NCBI GenBank assembly: GCA_013375455.1
Contig: JABXJT010000094.1
Span: forward strand, 1-18,500
Direction: 5' to 3'
Source: Candidatus Helarchaeota archaeon
Lineage (GTDB): Archaea; Asgardarchaeota; Lokiarchaeia; Helarchaeales; HEL-GB-A
Length of the DNA: 18,500 bases
A program made the position numbers and the translations under genes. The notes under the pieces were generated by a model. It made no database searches. It was not told the DNA's origin and was given only the letters and a program-made list of their open reading frames with translations. Below are positions 1 through 8,000 of this stretch, in pieces. Each line of letters begins with the position of its first letter. The stretch's first letter is position 1.

Positions 1-57
1 GAGAAGGCACGCAAGGAACCCACTGTTCTCCAGCAGGAGTATTATCGACCGTGACCG

Positions 58-3000
58 TCACCCAATACTATTGAGATAGTTTCCAGCCCAGTCATAGACC
101 TGGATACAGAGGTCGTGGGATCCCTCACTCGTAGTGGTGGTATCCCAATTTAGAGAATATGGAAAAGCTGTATCGGTGCCGAGCAGAATGCCGATCCCAG
201 GTAAGCCATCCCAAAACGTGACATTCTTCACGCCCGAGCCAGCATCGATAGCATTTGCGTCAATGGTAATGGTGCCGCTTAAATTATCCCCCATACTGGG
301 TGAGATAATCGTAGCAGTACTCGGATCGGTGTTATCCACTACCACGGAGACGGCACTACTATCCAGATAATTGCCAGCTTGGTCAAAGACCCGCACATTG
401 AGGTCGTGAGATCCCTCACTCGTAGTGGTGGTATCCCAATTTAGAGAATATGGAGGAGCTGTATCGGTGCCGAGTAGGGTGCCCGTGCCGATTCCGTCCA
501 GCCAGAACGTAATGTTCTTCACCCCCGTCCCAACATCCACCGCAGTCGCATCAATAGGTACGGTAGTACCACTCACATTGTCCCACGTAGAGGGTGAAGT
601 AATGGTAGCTGTGGTTGGAGCCGTATTATCGACCGTGACCGTGACCACACTGCTATTCGAGGATTTCCCTGTAAAATCGAATGCCCGGACGTATAGATCG
701 TGGGATCCATCACCCATCACTGTGGTATCCCATACTTGTGAGTAGGGAGAGGTAGTATCCGTCCCGAGGAGGGTGCCCGTGCCAATCCCATCCAGCCAGA
801 ATGTAACATTCTTCACGCCCTCGAGCATATTTGTTTCAATGGTGATAGTACCACTGACAATATCCCCCGTGCTTGGATGGGTAATGATAGGTGGTGGTTC
901 AAGCGGTTTAAACCCGAATTTGACCAGCGCTAAATCGTATCTATTCACCCCTAAACTAGGGGTAAAGCCGGTACAATAAATGGCACCGGTGGCATCTACC
1001 GTCACTTCTCGGCAAAAATCGTCACCGGAGCCACCCCAAGTGGTGTCCCATAGTTTTATTCCATTCGGGTTGAACTTAACCAATGCCCAATCCCAACTAC
1101 CCGTCCCGAAACTATTTGTTTGACCAGCGCAATAAATGGCGCCGCTGGCATCTGCCACCATTCCATAGCACTCATCGTTACGAGACCCACCCCAGGTAGT
1201 ATTCCAGAGTTTCGTACCGTTCGGGGCAAACTTGACAAACGCGAAATCCCAACCACCCTCTCCAAAACTCTGAGTAATCCCGGTACAGTAGAGGGCGCCG
1301 GTGGCATCAACCACTACGCTCTGGCCCCAATCGTGATCAGAGCCACCCCACCTGGTGTTCCAGAGTTTCGTGCCATTCGGTGCAAACTTGACCAGCGCGA
1401 AATCATAGGGTTCATAGGCACCCCGCCCAGGAGTTTGTGTATAACCCACGCAGTAGATGAAACCGTTTGCATCCACCGCCACGCCAGAGCCACGATCAGT
1501 AGCGGAGTCACCCCAGGTGGTGTGCCATGCTTTGGTCCCATTTGGATGAAATTTTACTAGCGCGAAATCATATCCTCCCGCTCCAAAAGTGAGAGTATCA
1601 CCAAGACAATATATGGCACCGGTGGCATCTATCGCTATTTTATAACCACAATCGTAACCCCAGCCGCCCCAGGTCGTGTCCCATAGTTTCGTGCCATTTG
1701 GTGCAAACTTGACCAGTGCGAGATCTCCATCACCCGCCCCAAAGCTCTCTGTATAACCTACACAGTAGAGGAATCCGCTGCTATCCAGCTCCACGCCATA
1801 GAGCCAATCGCGATCAGAGCCGCCCCACGTGGTGTTCCAGAGTTTCGTGCCATTCGGTGCAAACTTGACCAGCGCCGAATCCCAACCACCCGCCCCAAAA
1901 CTTTCTGTCCAACCAGTGCAATAAATGGAACCGTTGGGATCCACCACCACTCCCAAGCCATAATCCTTATTAGAGCCGCCCCACGTGGTGTTCCACAGTA
2001 ATTGAAGTTCTTCTGAATAATTATAGATTTCCTGTACTGTCACACCTACGCTATTACCATCCAGGTAATTTCCGGCGTAATCATACGCGCGTACATAGAG
2101 AGTATGAGGTCCCGCTCCAGCAGCAGTCGTGTCCCAATTCACCGAATAGGGAGCCCAAGAATCCGTCCCGATAAGCGAGCCGGTACCTGGTAATCCATCC
2201 CAAAATTCAACGTAATCCACGCCCGTTCCACTATCTATGGCATCTGCAGTAATGGAAATATTGCCCTTCACAATCACCCATCGCGTAGGTGATATTATAT
2301 TGGCACGATACGGGGCTGTGTTATCAACCGTAACCGTGACCGCACTACTATCTAGGTAATTTCCCGTATGATCATAGACTCTAATATAAAGGTCGCGAAA
2401 TCCATCGACAGCAAGACACGAGTCCCACGAAATTGAATACGGGGCCGAATGATCCGTTCCTATAAGGAAGCCTGGGACACCTGGGACGCCATCCCAAAAC
2501 TCCACATAAGCAATACCAGAACCTTCTAAGTTGTCCTCGGCGATCGCGTTAATATTTACTATGCGACTTACATTATCGCCTGTACTGGGGCTGGTAATGA
2601 TTGCTTGGGATGGGGGAGTATGATCCTCATTTATAAAGGTAAATTTGAAATAGTCGAAATCCGAGTTAATTGTATCCGAAACCCCACCTAAATGACTATG
2701 GGCAAAGATCCCCATCTGGCTAAAGATGATGGAGGTCGAAAGATCCCCATAGTAGTTCCAAATGTTTCCATCAGCAGATCCATAACAAGAATAAGTCGTC
2801 CCAACCTTCTTCAGTTTCAAATACGGGTGATTATTCCCCCGATCCCCACCTGCATAATTATCAAGGGTCCCTCCAAGATTGGCCCTTAACAAACTCATCT
2901 CCCCAACACTATCATAATCATTAGCGAACATGATCCACTCGTTGCTACTCTTATACACGATTATACCATTTGTCTGATCATTTGACGTTGGTTCGCTCAC

Positions 3001-4680
3001 TTTAACCTCGATTTCCCAGTCACCACTCGGTAAGCTTTGATACATGTAAGGCACATCGTGGACTCCAGTCTCCCAATTCGTTGCAACACCTGAACAGGAA
3101 ATTCGGAGATGCCCGGGGTTAGCAGATAAACTCCAGCTGGCTTGGCTACCCGAGTCAAGGTGCCACATCCATTTTGGATCTAGCGTAGGAGAATTAAAAT
3201 CGTCCGAATAGTCAATAGGAAATGGAAATTTTGTAACATAAGAATAAATATTTGAATAAAATAGACCTGAGGAGTTGACAGCTTCAAAATAAAATTTAAT
3301 TTCGGTTTCAATATTCGTTGCTGGTATGAAAAACCCATTGGACAGGGAATTCCATATTGGCATATCATATAAGGCCCAAGAACTATTCCGATCGCCAATA
3401 AAAAACTCATCAAATCCGTCGTTATCAGCATCCCCACATGATACAAAGGTTCCCCAGGTATCCCCAAAATTATTTTCCACCCATTTCTTTTCAAAATAGC
3501 CATCGTGATTATAATCATCAATACTTCTTCCGTTTACTATTTCAAATTCTTCATCAATATCAAAATTCCCCAGATGGATGAGCCATGCACAATCCCACGC
3601 ATCTTTTGGGCTTAAGCTGTATTCTTCTTCTAATAAATCCGTATTTGCATTATATCGGTAAATAATATTCTGCCTTATTACTTCATTTTCTCCATCTGCA
3701 TCAACATCCCCAATTTTGACCCCACCCATACTATAACTTAAATTTTGACGCGATTCAAACGTATTTCCAGATCTTACAAAGAACTCTCCCCCAACTATAA
3801 AATCATTTAATCCATCATTTGAAATGTTTCCAATACTTGCCCCAGGAGTGCCCAATAAATTATAAAAACTATGATAAATGCTATTATAGGTCCCTGCCTC
3901 GTGTTTAAAAATATATACATCATGTTCCGCACTAATATCGCATACTAATAATTCATTTAAACCATCTTCATCGAGGTCTCCAATATCAAGCCCATTAATT
4001 CTATACAGATGATAAGGTTCATAGCTATTGATAATCGTCGTTTTTAGATAGCTACTTCCATCCCAATCAAATTGATATAAATAATAAGACCACATCCCAA
4101 CAATAATTTCGTTTGAGCCATCATTATCTGCATCACCTACAACGATAGAATGAGGACTTAGGGGTAAATTCATTTGATGCGTTTCGACATAGGAGTAATT
4201 GGTTTCATTCCATTCATAGATGCTTAAATGTGCTGCATTGTAAACATTTCTATCACCGTAACCAACCACTAATTCATTTTGTCCATCATTATCTGAATCG
4301 CCTACAACCGTTGCCATAACTCGTCGTCCTAAATTCTGGATCTTCATTTCATCTGAAAAATATTGAAACGGACTTATCTGCCACGTGGTGCCATTATCAA
4401 TAGAATAATGGACACGTAATTTTTTAATGGAATTATCCAACAATTTAACTTCAATAAAATTATTCTTATTCGGAGAGATAGTAGAATTAAATTTAAGGGT
4501 TAATAAGGGTTCTTCATAATAACTTTCAGACTTCATTGGTAATTCAATTTTAGGAATGTGAGTATTAAAATGATTAAGTTTATCTGAGTAGGAATTCAGC
4601 CAGTTAAAATTGAATGAAATCAAAAAAGGATTCAGGAAGATAATAATAAAAAATGCAATTCTTTTGTATTTTCTAGTCAT
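58..4680 (-). CDS. Large secreted multidomain surface protein (FG-GAP, DUF1349-like, Ig-like and seven SBBP propeller repeats); frame broken at its 3' end
   Basis: A 1540-residue protein beginning with a basic then hydrophobic signal segment (residues 1-25). Residues about 120-435 hold FG-GAP/VCBS-type repeats with calcium-loop motifs such as GDSDNDG, GDADNDG and GDLDEDG. Residues about 490-680 resemble a DUF1349/concanavalin-like lectin domain. Two Ig-like repeats follow (about 688-890). Seven blades of 52-56 residues, each with TTWGGS...YCxGxTxSFG...ALVKFAPNGTKLW, span about 895-1257 and should close a beta-propeller. Three more Ig-like repeats (about 97 residues each) end the frame. It is presumably extracellular and may bind carbohydrate or neighbouring cells; no enzyme site is seen. 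The ATG at 4680 follows GGAGGG by four bases and lies 27 bases from a predicted transcription start. The stop at 58-60 cuts the last Ig repeat; shifting frame there restores VTVTVDNT, so the gene is probably frameshifted and its true end is outside the window. Domain style strong, exact function unknown. Confidence 0.85.
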   Translation of the reverse strand: MTRKYKRIAFFIIIFLNPFLISFNFNWLNSYSDKLNHFNTHIPKIELPMKSESYYEEPLLTLKFNSTISPNKNNFIEVKLLDNSIKKLRVHYSIDNGTTWQISPFQYFSDEMKIQNLGRRVMATVVGDSDNDGQNELVVGYGDRNVYNAAHLSIYEWNETNYSYVETHQMNLPLSPHSIVVGDADNDGSNEIIVGMWSYYLYQFDWDGSSYLKTTIINSYEPYHLYRINGLDIGDLDEDGLNELLVCDISAEHDVYIFKHEAGTYNSIYHSFYNLLGTPGASIGNISNDGLNDFIVGGEFFVRSGNTFESRQNLSYSMGGVKIGDVDADGENEVIRQNIIYRYNANTDLLEEEYSLSPKDAWDCAWLIHLGNFDIDEEFEIVNGRSIDDYNHDGYFEKKWVENNFGDTWGTFVSCGDADNDGFDEFFIGDRNSSWALYDMPIWNSLSNGFFIPATNIETEIKFYFEAVNSSGLFYSNIYSYVTKFPFPIDYSDDFNSPTLDPKWMWHLDSGSQASWSLSANPGHLRISCSGVATNWETGVHDVPYMYQSLPSGDWEIEVKVSEPTSNDQTNGIIVYKSSNEWIMFANDYDSVGEMSLLRANLGGTLDNYAGGDRGNNHPYLKLKKVGTTYSCYGSADGNIWNYYGDLSTSIIFSQMGIFAHSHLGGVSDTINSDFDYFKFTFINEDHTPPSQAIITSPSTGDNVSRIVNINAIAEDNLEGSGIAYVEFWDGVPGVPGFLIGTDHSAPYSISWDSCLAVDGFRDLYIRVYDHTGNYLDSSAVTVTVDNTAPYRANIISPTRWVIVKGNISITADAIDSGTGVDYVEFWDGLPGTGSLIGTDSWAPYSVNWDTTAAGAGPHTLYVRAYDYAGNYLDGNSVGVTVQEIYNYSEELQLLWNTTWGGSNKDYGLGVVVDPNGSIYCTGWTESFGAGGWDSALVKFAPNGTKLWNTTWGGSDRDWLYGVELDSSGFLYCVGYTESFGAGDGDLALVKFAPNGTKLWDTTWGGWGYDCGYKIAIDATGAIYCLGDTLTFGAGGYDFALVKFHPNGTKAWHTTWGDSATDRGSGVAVDANGFIYCVGYTQTPGRGAYEPYDFALVKFAPNGTKLWNTRWGGSDHDWGQSVVVDATGALYCTGITQSFGEGGWDFAFVKFAPNGTKLWNTTWGGSRNDECYGMVADASGAIYCAGQTNSFGTGSWDWALVKFNPNGIKLWDTTWGGSGDDFCREVTVDATGAIYCTGFTPSLGVNRYDLALVKFGFKPLEPPPIITHPSTGDIVSGTITIETNMLEGVKNVTFWLDGIGTGTLLGTDTTSPYSQVWDTTVMGDGSHDLYVRAFDFTGKSSNSSVVTVTVDNTAPTTATITSPSTWDNVSGTTVPIDATAVDVGTGVKNITFWLDGIGTGTLLGTDTAPPYSLNWDTTTTSEGSHDLNVRVFDQAGNYLDSSAVSVVVDNTDPSTATIISPSMGDNLSGTITIDANAIDAGSGVKNVTFWDGLPGIGILLGTDTAFPYSLNWDTTTTSEGSHDLCIQVYDWAGNYLNSIG
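61..900 (-). repeat. Tandem Ig-like coding repeats, 291-bp period
   Basis: The three C-terminal Ig-like units of the secreted protein are also repeats at DNA level. For example 131-174 and 422-465 are almost identical over about 45 bases, exactly 291 bases (97 codons) apart. Such near identity at synonymous positions points to recent duplication or gene conversion inside the gene. Confidence 0.8.
905..1998 (-). repeat. Seven SBBP beta-propeller coding repeats
   Basis: Seven consecutive units of roughly 156-168 bases encode the TTWGG...NGTKLW blades. The stretch encoding KFAPNGTKLWNTTWGG is nearly identical in DNA between several blades (for example around 1350-1390 and 1830-1870). The number seven fits a closed seven-bladed propeller. 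Confidence 0.8.
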
Positions 4681-4683
4681 TAC

Positions 4684-4740
4684 CCTCCATAAATTTGAAC
4701 TGTATATATTTATTTTCTGATCTCCATGGTATATATATTT
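4684..4740 (-). promoter_or_regulatory. Promoter and ribosome binding site of the secreted repeat protein
   Basis: Read on the - strand, AAATATATATACC at 4740-4728 is a good archaeal TATA box. A start site about 25 bases downstream (near 4708) would give a leader of about 27 bases containing GGAGGG at 4689-4684, four bases before the ATG. The same TATA and purine-rich site recur in the second copy of the module at 7204-7260. Confidence 0.65.
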
Positions 4741-4861
4741 AATAAAATTCCATCGTATCCACCCAAAAATATTGTAGAAAGGTTCTCCCAGTTCATGAGC
4801 CTGCTCATTCTGAGGTTAGATCATTTTGCGTAAAAAAAGGCTATATAATAAACTTTGATAA
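4700..4861 (-). repeat. 162-bp direct repeat, copy 1 (terminator-promoter-leader module)
   Basis: By hand alignment this block matches 7220-7381 with 10 mismatches and no gaps, at a constant offset of 2520 bases. It contains a T-tract on the - strand (4831-4838), an inverted repeat ATGAGC-ag-GCTCAT (4795-4808, - strand) and the TATA box of the secreted gene. It lies between the small gene at 4889 and the start of the 1540-residue protein, so it is a non-coding upstream module. Confidence 0.9.
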
Positions 4862-4888
4862 ATTGATGTTCCAATTAAAATTCAAAAA

Positions 4889-5221
4889 TTAGACCGGTAA
4901 CGGGAAGACTTCTGGAACGAGATTAAGGAAACCATGATTATTAAACCGAATTATCATCTTAGTTTTCTTGCAATGGGCGTAATGCGTAGTTCCTATGTGT
5001 TCACAATAAAATTTTTGTTTCCATTCTTTTAAAATATCCCGAACTACCTTGTGAATTATTCTAAATTTTGTTTTTGGTGCTTTTAACGCTCTTAAGATTA
5101 CTTTAGTAATGCTTGAAGAGGTAAAAACGTTACTATTCCACTTAAAATTGGTATCAGAAATATGATGTTTCATTAGTGCCTCAATTTTCTGAACTGGTAG
5201 TTCCTGTTTTGTAGGAGGCAA
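4889..5221 (-). CDS. Small basic protein, possibly DNA-binding; not recognised
   Basis: An open frame of 110 residues opening with TTG at 5221. A better start is the ATG at 5173-5171, which has GAGG five bases upstream and would give a 94-residue protein. The protein is basic (many Lys and Arg), with a run SSSITKVILRALKAPKTKF followed by RIIHKVVRDILKEWKQKF, which could form a helix-turn-helix or winged-helix region, and a CEHIG...YAHCKKTK segment with Cys and His residues that might bind metal. It lies 91 bases downstream of the 591-residue gene on the same strand and could be cotranscribed. No family was recognised, and the DNA-binding idea rests only on charge and predicted helices. Confidence 0.55.
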   Translation of the reverse strand: MPPTKQELPVQKIEALMKHHISDTNFKWNSNVFTSSSITKVILRALKAPKTKFRIIHKVVRDILKEWKQKFYCEHIGTTHYAHCKKTKMIIRFNNHGFLNLVPEVFPLPV

Positions 5222-5312
5222 AATTAATCACTTCTTATTCAAATCTTATGCGCCGTTTTTTTATTTAATTTAAATAAATATATTCTAAATGGCTTCATAG
5301 CCAGAATCCCCA

Positions 5313-7088
5313 CTAGATTGGTAATGGTAAAATCCGGATTACATCATCTACTTTAAATCGCGGATAATCCCCTAGAAATATTTGATTTAAAAGACGGTCG
5401 GCTTCTGGAGATTTTTTGGTAAATGGCTGTAATGATCCGCTGAAATTTTTAATTTCCTTTTCAAATAAAGATTCCCAACGGGTTACTGCAAAAACTAATA
5501 GTTCTTTTAAGCGAGGAGAAGGAGTTTCCTTCAGAAACAGGCATGCTTTAATGTATTTTCCTTCTACAAACGTAATATTGAAGCCTCCGTATTGTATCTC
5601 CTGTAGCCCTTTGGATTCTTTAAAGGTACTTCCGAAACTATCGATTGCAGAAATCAATCCTGAAATTAGGTCTGGGTCTAACGATTTGGTAGCCCATTTA
5701 ACAAAATTTAAGCTCATTCCTTTGGTTTTATGGAGAAATAATAAATATTGCAAATTGTTTCTATCTCTTTCAATAAATTCTAAGTCTAAATCTCTATAGA
5801 AATATTCATTCACACCAAAAATCCTGTAATTTTTCGGTTTATATTGGAATTTCTTATCAAAAATGTATTTGGAAAATTGTTTTTGAGGATCAAGCCGTCT
5901 TAGAGGAAAATTTAAGTTGTTTTTTAATTCATTTTCCTTTTTTCTCATTTTCTTTGAAGAATCGTCTCCTTTGAGGAGGCCGTAGATAATGCCACGGAGC
6001 CGATCAACGATATAAACCCAAGCGCCAATTTCTTCCATGTCTTGTATTAATTTGTCCAACCCTATTTCCAACACCCCTAAAGGTGTGGTAATAAAGAATA
6101 TCCAATTACAATATTCGGCTCCGCTGTTCAATTTCTCAATTGCTTCTTGATAGTTATCCAAAATTTCATGGCCTCTCAAAAAAACAGCGATTCCACTTTT
6201 GTTTGTGGCATTTTTTTTAGATAAATACAAATCCCAGGGGAATCGATCAGCTGTCGATAAATCATGAACATTAATTTGTTTATCAGCACAGAAATCAGCG
6301 AAAATATCCATCAATTCGTGCTTTGAAATGACATCACATTTTTCAAAATATTGCATGAAATTGGGATCAGAATATAAAAAATCGATTAAATAATTTATTG
6401 GATTGCCAAATTTATTTCCTAGTTCAGAAGAATTATTAAAACGTGATTGAATTCCTTCATAGAACTTTAAAATTAGTTCTTCTATTAAATTGGATTCGTC
6501 AGTTCTATTTAACTTATCGAGAAGGTATTTTACATCTTTAAAGCTCATGTTTTCAATTAATTGAAATGGATCAAAAAATCCAATCGTTCCCTTCAAATTT
6601 TTACTAGAATTTTCAATAAACCAGGTTATTTTTTCATCGAGTTGGTTCTTGACTAAGATGGGATCCAATTTGGCATACTTTTTATGTTTTATTAGGAAAA
6701 CCTTCAAAAAGGCATTTCTTTTGGCGCCAGGGGGGAGCTTCAATAAATTTTCAATTGCAATTTCCTTCTCTCTATCTGTCATGTAAGGTAATTTCTCGGT
6801 GAGGATCTCAAATAATATCTCCCTTTCATTTTTAACGATAGTTGGAATGATACCTGATTCGAGAGGAGTGCCATGTTCCGTGCGCCGTTGGGCGATTAAT
6901 GAATCAGGTTGAGTAGATGAAAGTATTGAAGGAGGGCGATTTTGAGCTGGTGGCAGAATTGATTCAACAGAAGAGGATATTTGTCCATCTTTTTTGAATT
7001 TTTTAGGGATTAACGCTGGTTGAGGTGCTAATCGTGGGCTTGACTTTTTTACTAATATATCTTCAGCTTTCTCAGGAAAGGATACCAC
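5313..7088 (-). CDS. Cytosolic Asgard-type protein with C-terminal longin/roadblock-like domain
   Basis: A 591-residue protein starting with GTG at 7088; GAGG lies eight bases upstream and stop codons close the frame further up. Residues 1-85 are Pro/Ser/Lys-rich and probably disordered. Residues about 90-430 are alpha/beta with no recognised motif, including a hydrophobic strand-rich part near 300-365. From about 435 to 560 the pattern NNLQYLLFLHKTKGM...DPDLISGLISAIDSFG...YGGFNITFVEGKYIKACLFLKE resembles the longin/roadblock-like domains that Asgard archaea carry in great number, usually thought to act with small Ras-like GTPases. No signal peptide or membrane segment is seen. The gene lies between the two 162-bp repeats with the small gene at 4889. 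The GTPase link is inference from domain style; the first 430 residues are unassigned. Confidence 0.75.
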   Translation of the reverse strand: MVSFPEKAEDILVKKSSPRLAPQPALIPKKFKKDGQISSSVESILPPAQNRPPSILSSTQPDSLIAQRRTEHGTPLESGIIPTIVKNEREILFEILTEKLPYMTDREKEIAIENLLKLPPGAKRNAFLKVFLIKHKKYAKLDPILVKNQLDEKITWFIENSSKNLKGTIGFFDPFQLIENMSFKDVKYLLDKLNRTDESNLIEELILKFYEGIQSRFNNSSELGNKFGNPINYLIDFLYSDPNFMQYFEKCDVISKHELMDIFADFCADKQINVHDLSTADRFPWDLYLSKKNATNKSGIAVFLRGHEILDNYQEAIEKLNSGAEYCNWIFFITTPLGVLEIGLDKLIQDMEEIGAWVYIVDRLRGIIYGLLKGDDSSKKMRKKENELKNNLNFPLRRLDPQKQFSKYIFDKKFQYKPKNYRIFGVNEYFYRDLDLEFIERDRNNLQYLLFLHKTKGMSLNFVKWATKSLDPDLISGLISAIDSFGSTFKESKGLQEIQYGGFNITFVEGKYIKACLFLKETPSPRLKELLVFAVTRWESLFEKEIKNFSGSLQPFTKKSPEADRLLNQIFLGDYPRFKVDDVIRILPLPI

Positions 7089-7104
7089 CTTAGAGTCCTC
7101 AGTT

Positions 7105-7197
7105 TTATGTTATTAAAACAGTATTTAGGAAGAAAATGACTAACAAAAAAATTATACTTAGTTTTTTCATTTTGAAATTCGTATCTTTGCTAGACAT
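7105..7197 (-). pseudogene. 30-codon signal-peptide-like reading frame, probable remnant of a secreted gene
   Basis: Starting at ATG 7197 the frame encodes 30 residues, a Lys-rich N-terminus followed by LSIIFLLVIFFLNTVLIT, then TAA at 7105. GGAGGGG lies six bases upstream, and the 162-bp promoter module lies just beyond. This matches the arrangement in front of the secreted protein at 4680, so the frame is probably the surviving start of a second secreted protein whose body was lost. It could instead be a short leader or membrane peptide. It ends 17 bases before the GTG of the 591-residue gene, in another frame. Confidence 0.5.
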
Positions 7198-7219
7198 CTC
7201 AATCCCCTCCAATTATAAC

Positions 7220-7381
7220 CTGTATATATTTATTTTCTGATCTCAATGGTATATATATTTAATAAAATTCCATCGTATCCACACAAATATGTTGTAGAAA
7301 GGTTCTCCCAGTTTATGAGACTGCTTATTCTGAGGTTTGATCATTTTGCGTAAAAAAAGGCTACATAATTAACTTTGATAA
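7220..7381 (-). repeat. 162-bp direct repeat, copy 2
   Basis: Matches 4700-4861 at about 94% identity without gaps. It starts just after the stop of the truncated CPBP gene (7391) and ends close to the ribosome binding site of the 30-codon frame. It keeps the TATA sequence (7248-7260) and the T-tract (7351-7358); the short inverted repeat is degraded in this copy. Confidence 0.9.
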
Positions 7382-7390
7382 CTTCTATTC

Positions 7391-7850
7391 TTATTTTTGT
7401 GATCCTTTTCGTCTAAACTCTATAAGATACCAAATTAAAATGACGATAACTTGATGAATTATCAAGAAAATTCCGACGATCCAAAAATGAGGGACTAACG
7501 CGGAAGGGACCGAAGCCGGACCAACGGACATTTCCACAGTCCCAACCACAAAAAATACTCCAATAAGGCTTCCAAGGAATCCATGTATAATACCAATTGC
7601 AATCAAATTTCGGTTTCTATCCTTCATGTATAACCATGATATGACCACACCCAAGATAGAAGTAAAAATCAATAAATACCAAGCAGGTACATGAATTAAT
7701 CCAAAATAAGAGCCGCTAATAATTGAAACAATTAAACGTTTTTTCCATAACTTTCCCTTTGGTTCAGTGTTGGATTCGACAGCAGGGCTGAAGGCTTTCC
7801 GAAAGCGGGTTCCAAAGTATGACGCGAATAGGAGTTGTTGTAATGCACCG
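7391..7850 (-). pseudogene. 3' fragment of a CPBP (CAAX protease-like) membrane protein gene, cut by the TnpB element
   Basis: The - strand frame from 7850 to the stop at 7391 encodes a sequence closely matching residues 231-380 of the intact CPBP protein at 13912-15054. It begins GALQQLLFASYFGTRFRKAF and continues through the FGLIH and IHGFLG motifs to the C-terminus. Homology stops abruptly at about 7850, where the TnpB element begins, and the missing 5' 230 codons were not found beyond the element by eye. The fragment keeps the third-motif His but has lost its start and most membrane segments, so it is almost certainly non-functional. Confidence 0.85.
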
Positions 7851-8000
7851 TTCTTTCAAAGTTAAACAACCTCAGAGGGTTGCCAACTTATGCCTTCAAA
7901 TATCGTCTGAAAGCGGGTTGTACGGACTCCCGCCACCCCACGCATATAACGAAGGGGGAATATTTTTCGAGATAGGGGCAACACGGATGTTTCGTGCCGC
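7851..8000 (-). ncRNA. Probable omega (reRNA) guide-RNA scaffold of the TnpB element
   Basis: In characterised TnpB systems the guide RNA scaffold overlaps the 3' end of tnpB and ends at the right end of the element, with the adjoining flank serving as guide. Here the matching stretch holds two hairpins: GCGGG/CCCGC arms at 7913-7917 and 7929-7933, and CAACC/GGTTG arms at 7867-7882. The guide would begin at 7850 reading leftwards, inside the CPBP fragment. The 5' limit near 8000 is a guess. Confidence 0.45.

Noticed and set aside
1120..1560. 146-residue + strand open frame and similar ones at 134-979
   Set aside because: They are antisense shadows of the Ig and SBBP repeats and inherit their periodicity; the - strand frame has clear domains.
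4795..4808. ATGAGC-ag-GCTCAT hairpin as a conserved riboswitch in the 162-bp module
   Set aside because: In the second copy the arms carry non-compensating changes, so structure is not supported by the two copies.
4889..5330. Similar C-terminal ends (FPLPV and LPLPI) of the 110- and 591-residue proteins as a shared tag
   Set aside because: Only five residues agree and the DNA is not clearly alike; too little to separate from chance.
7799..7919. 11-base match GAAAGCGGGTT in both the CPBP fragment (7801) and the tnpB 3' end (7909) as a target duplication
   Set aside because: It is not placed at the element boundary (7850), and the intact CPBP copy differs by only one base there; probably chance.
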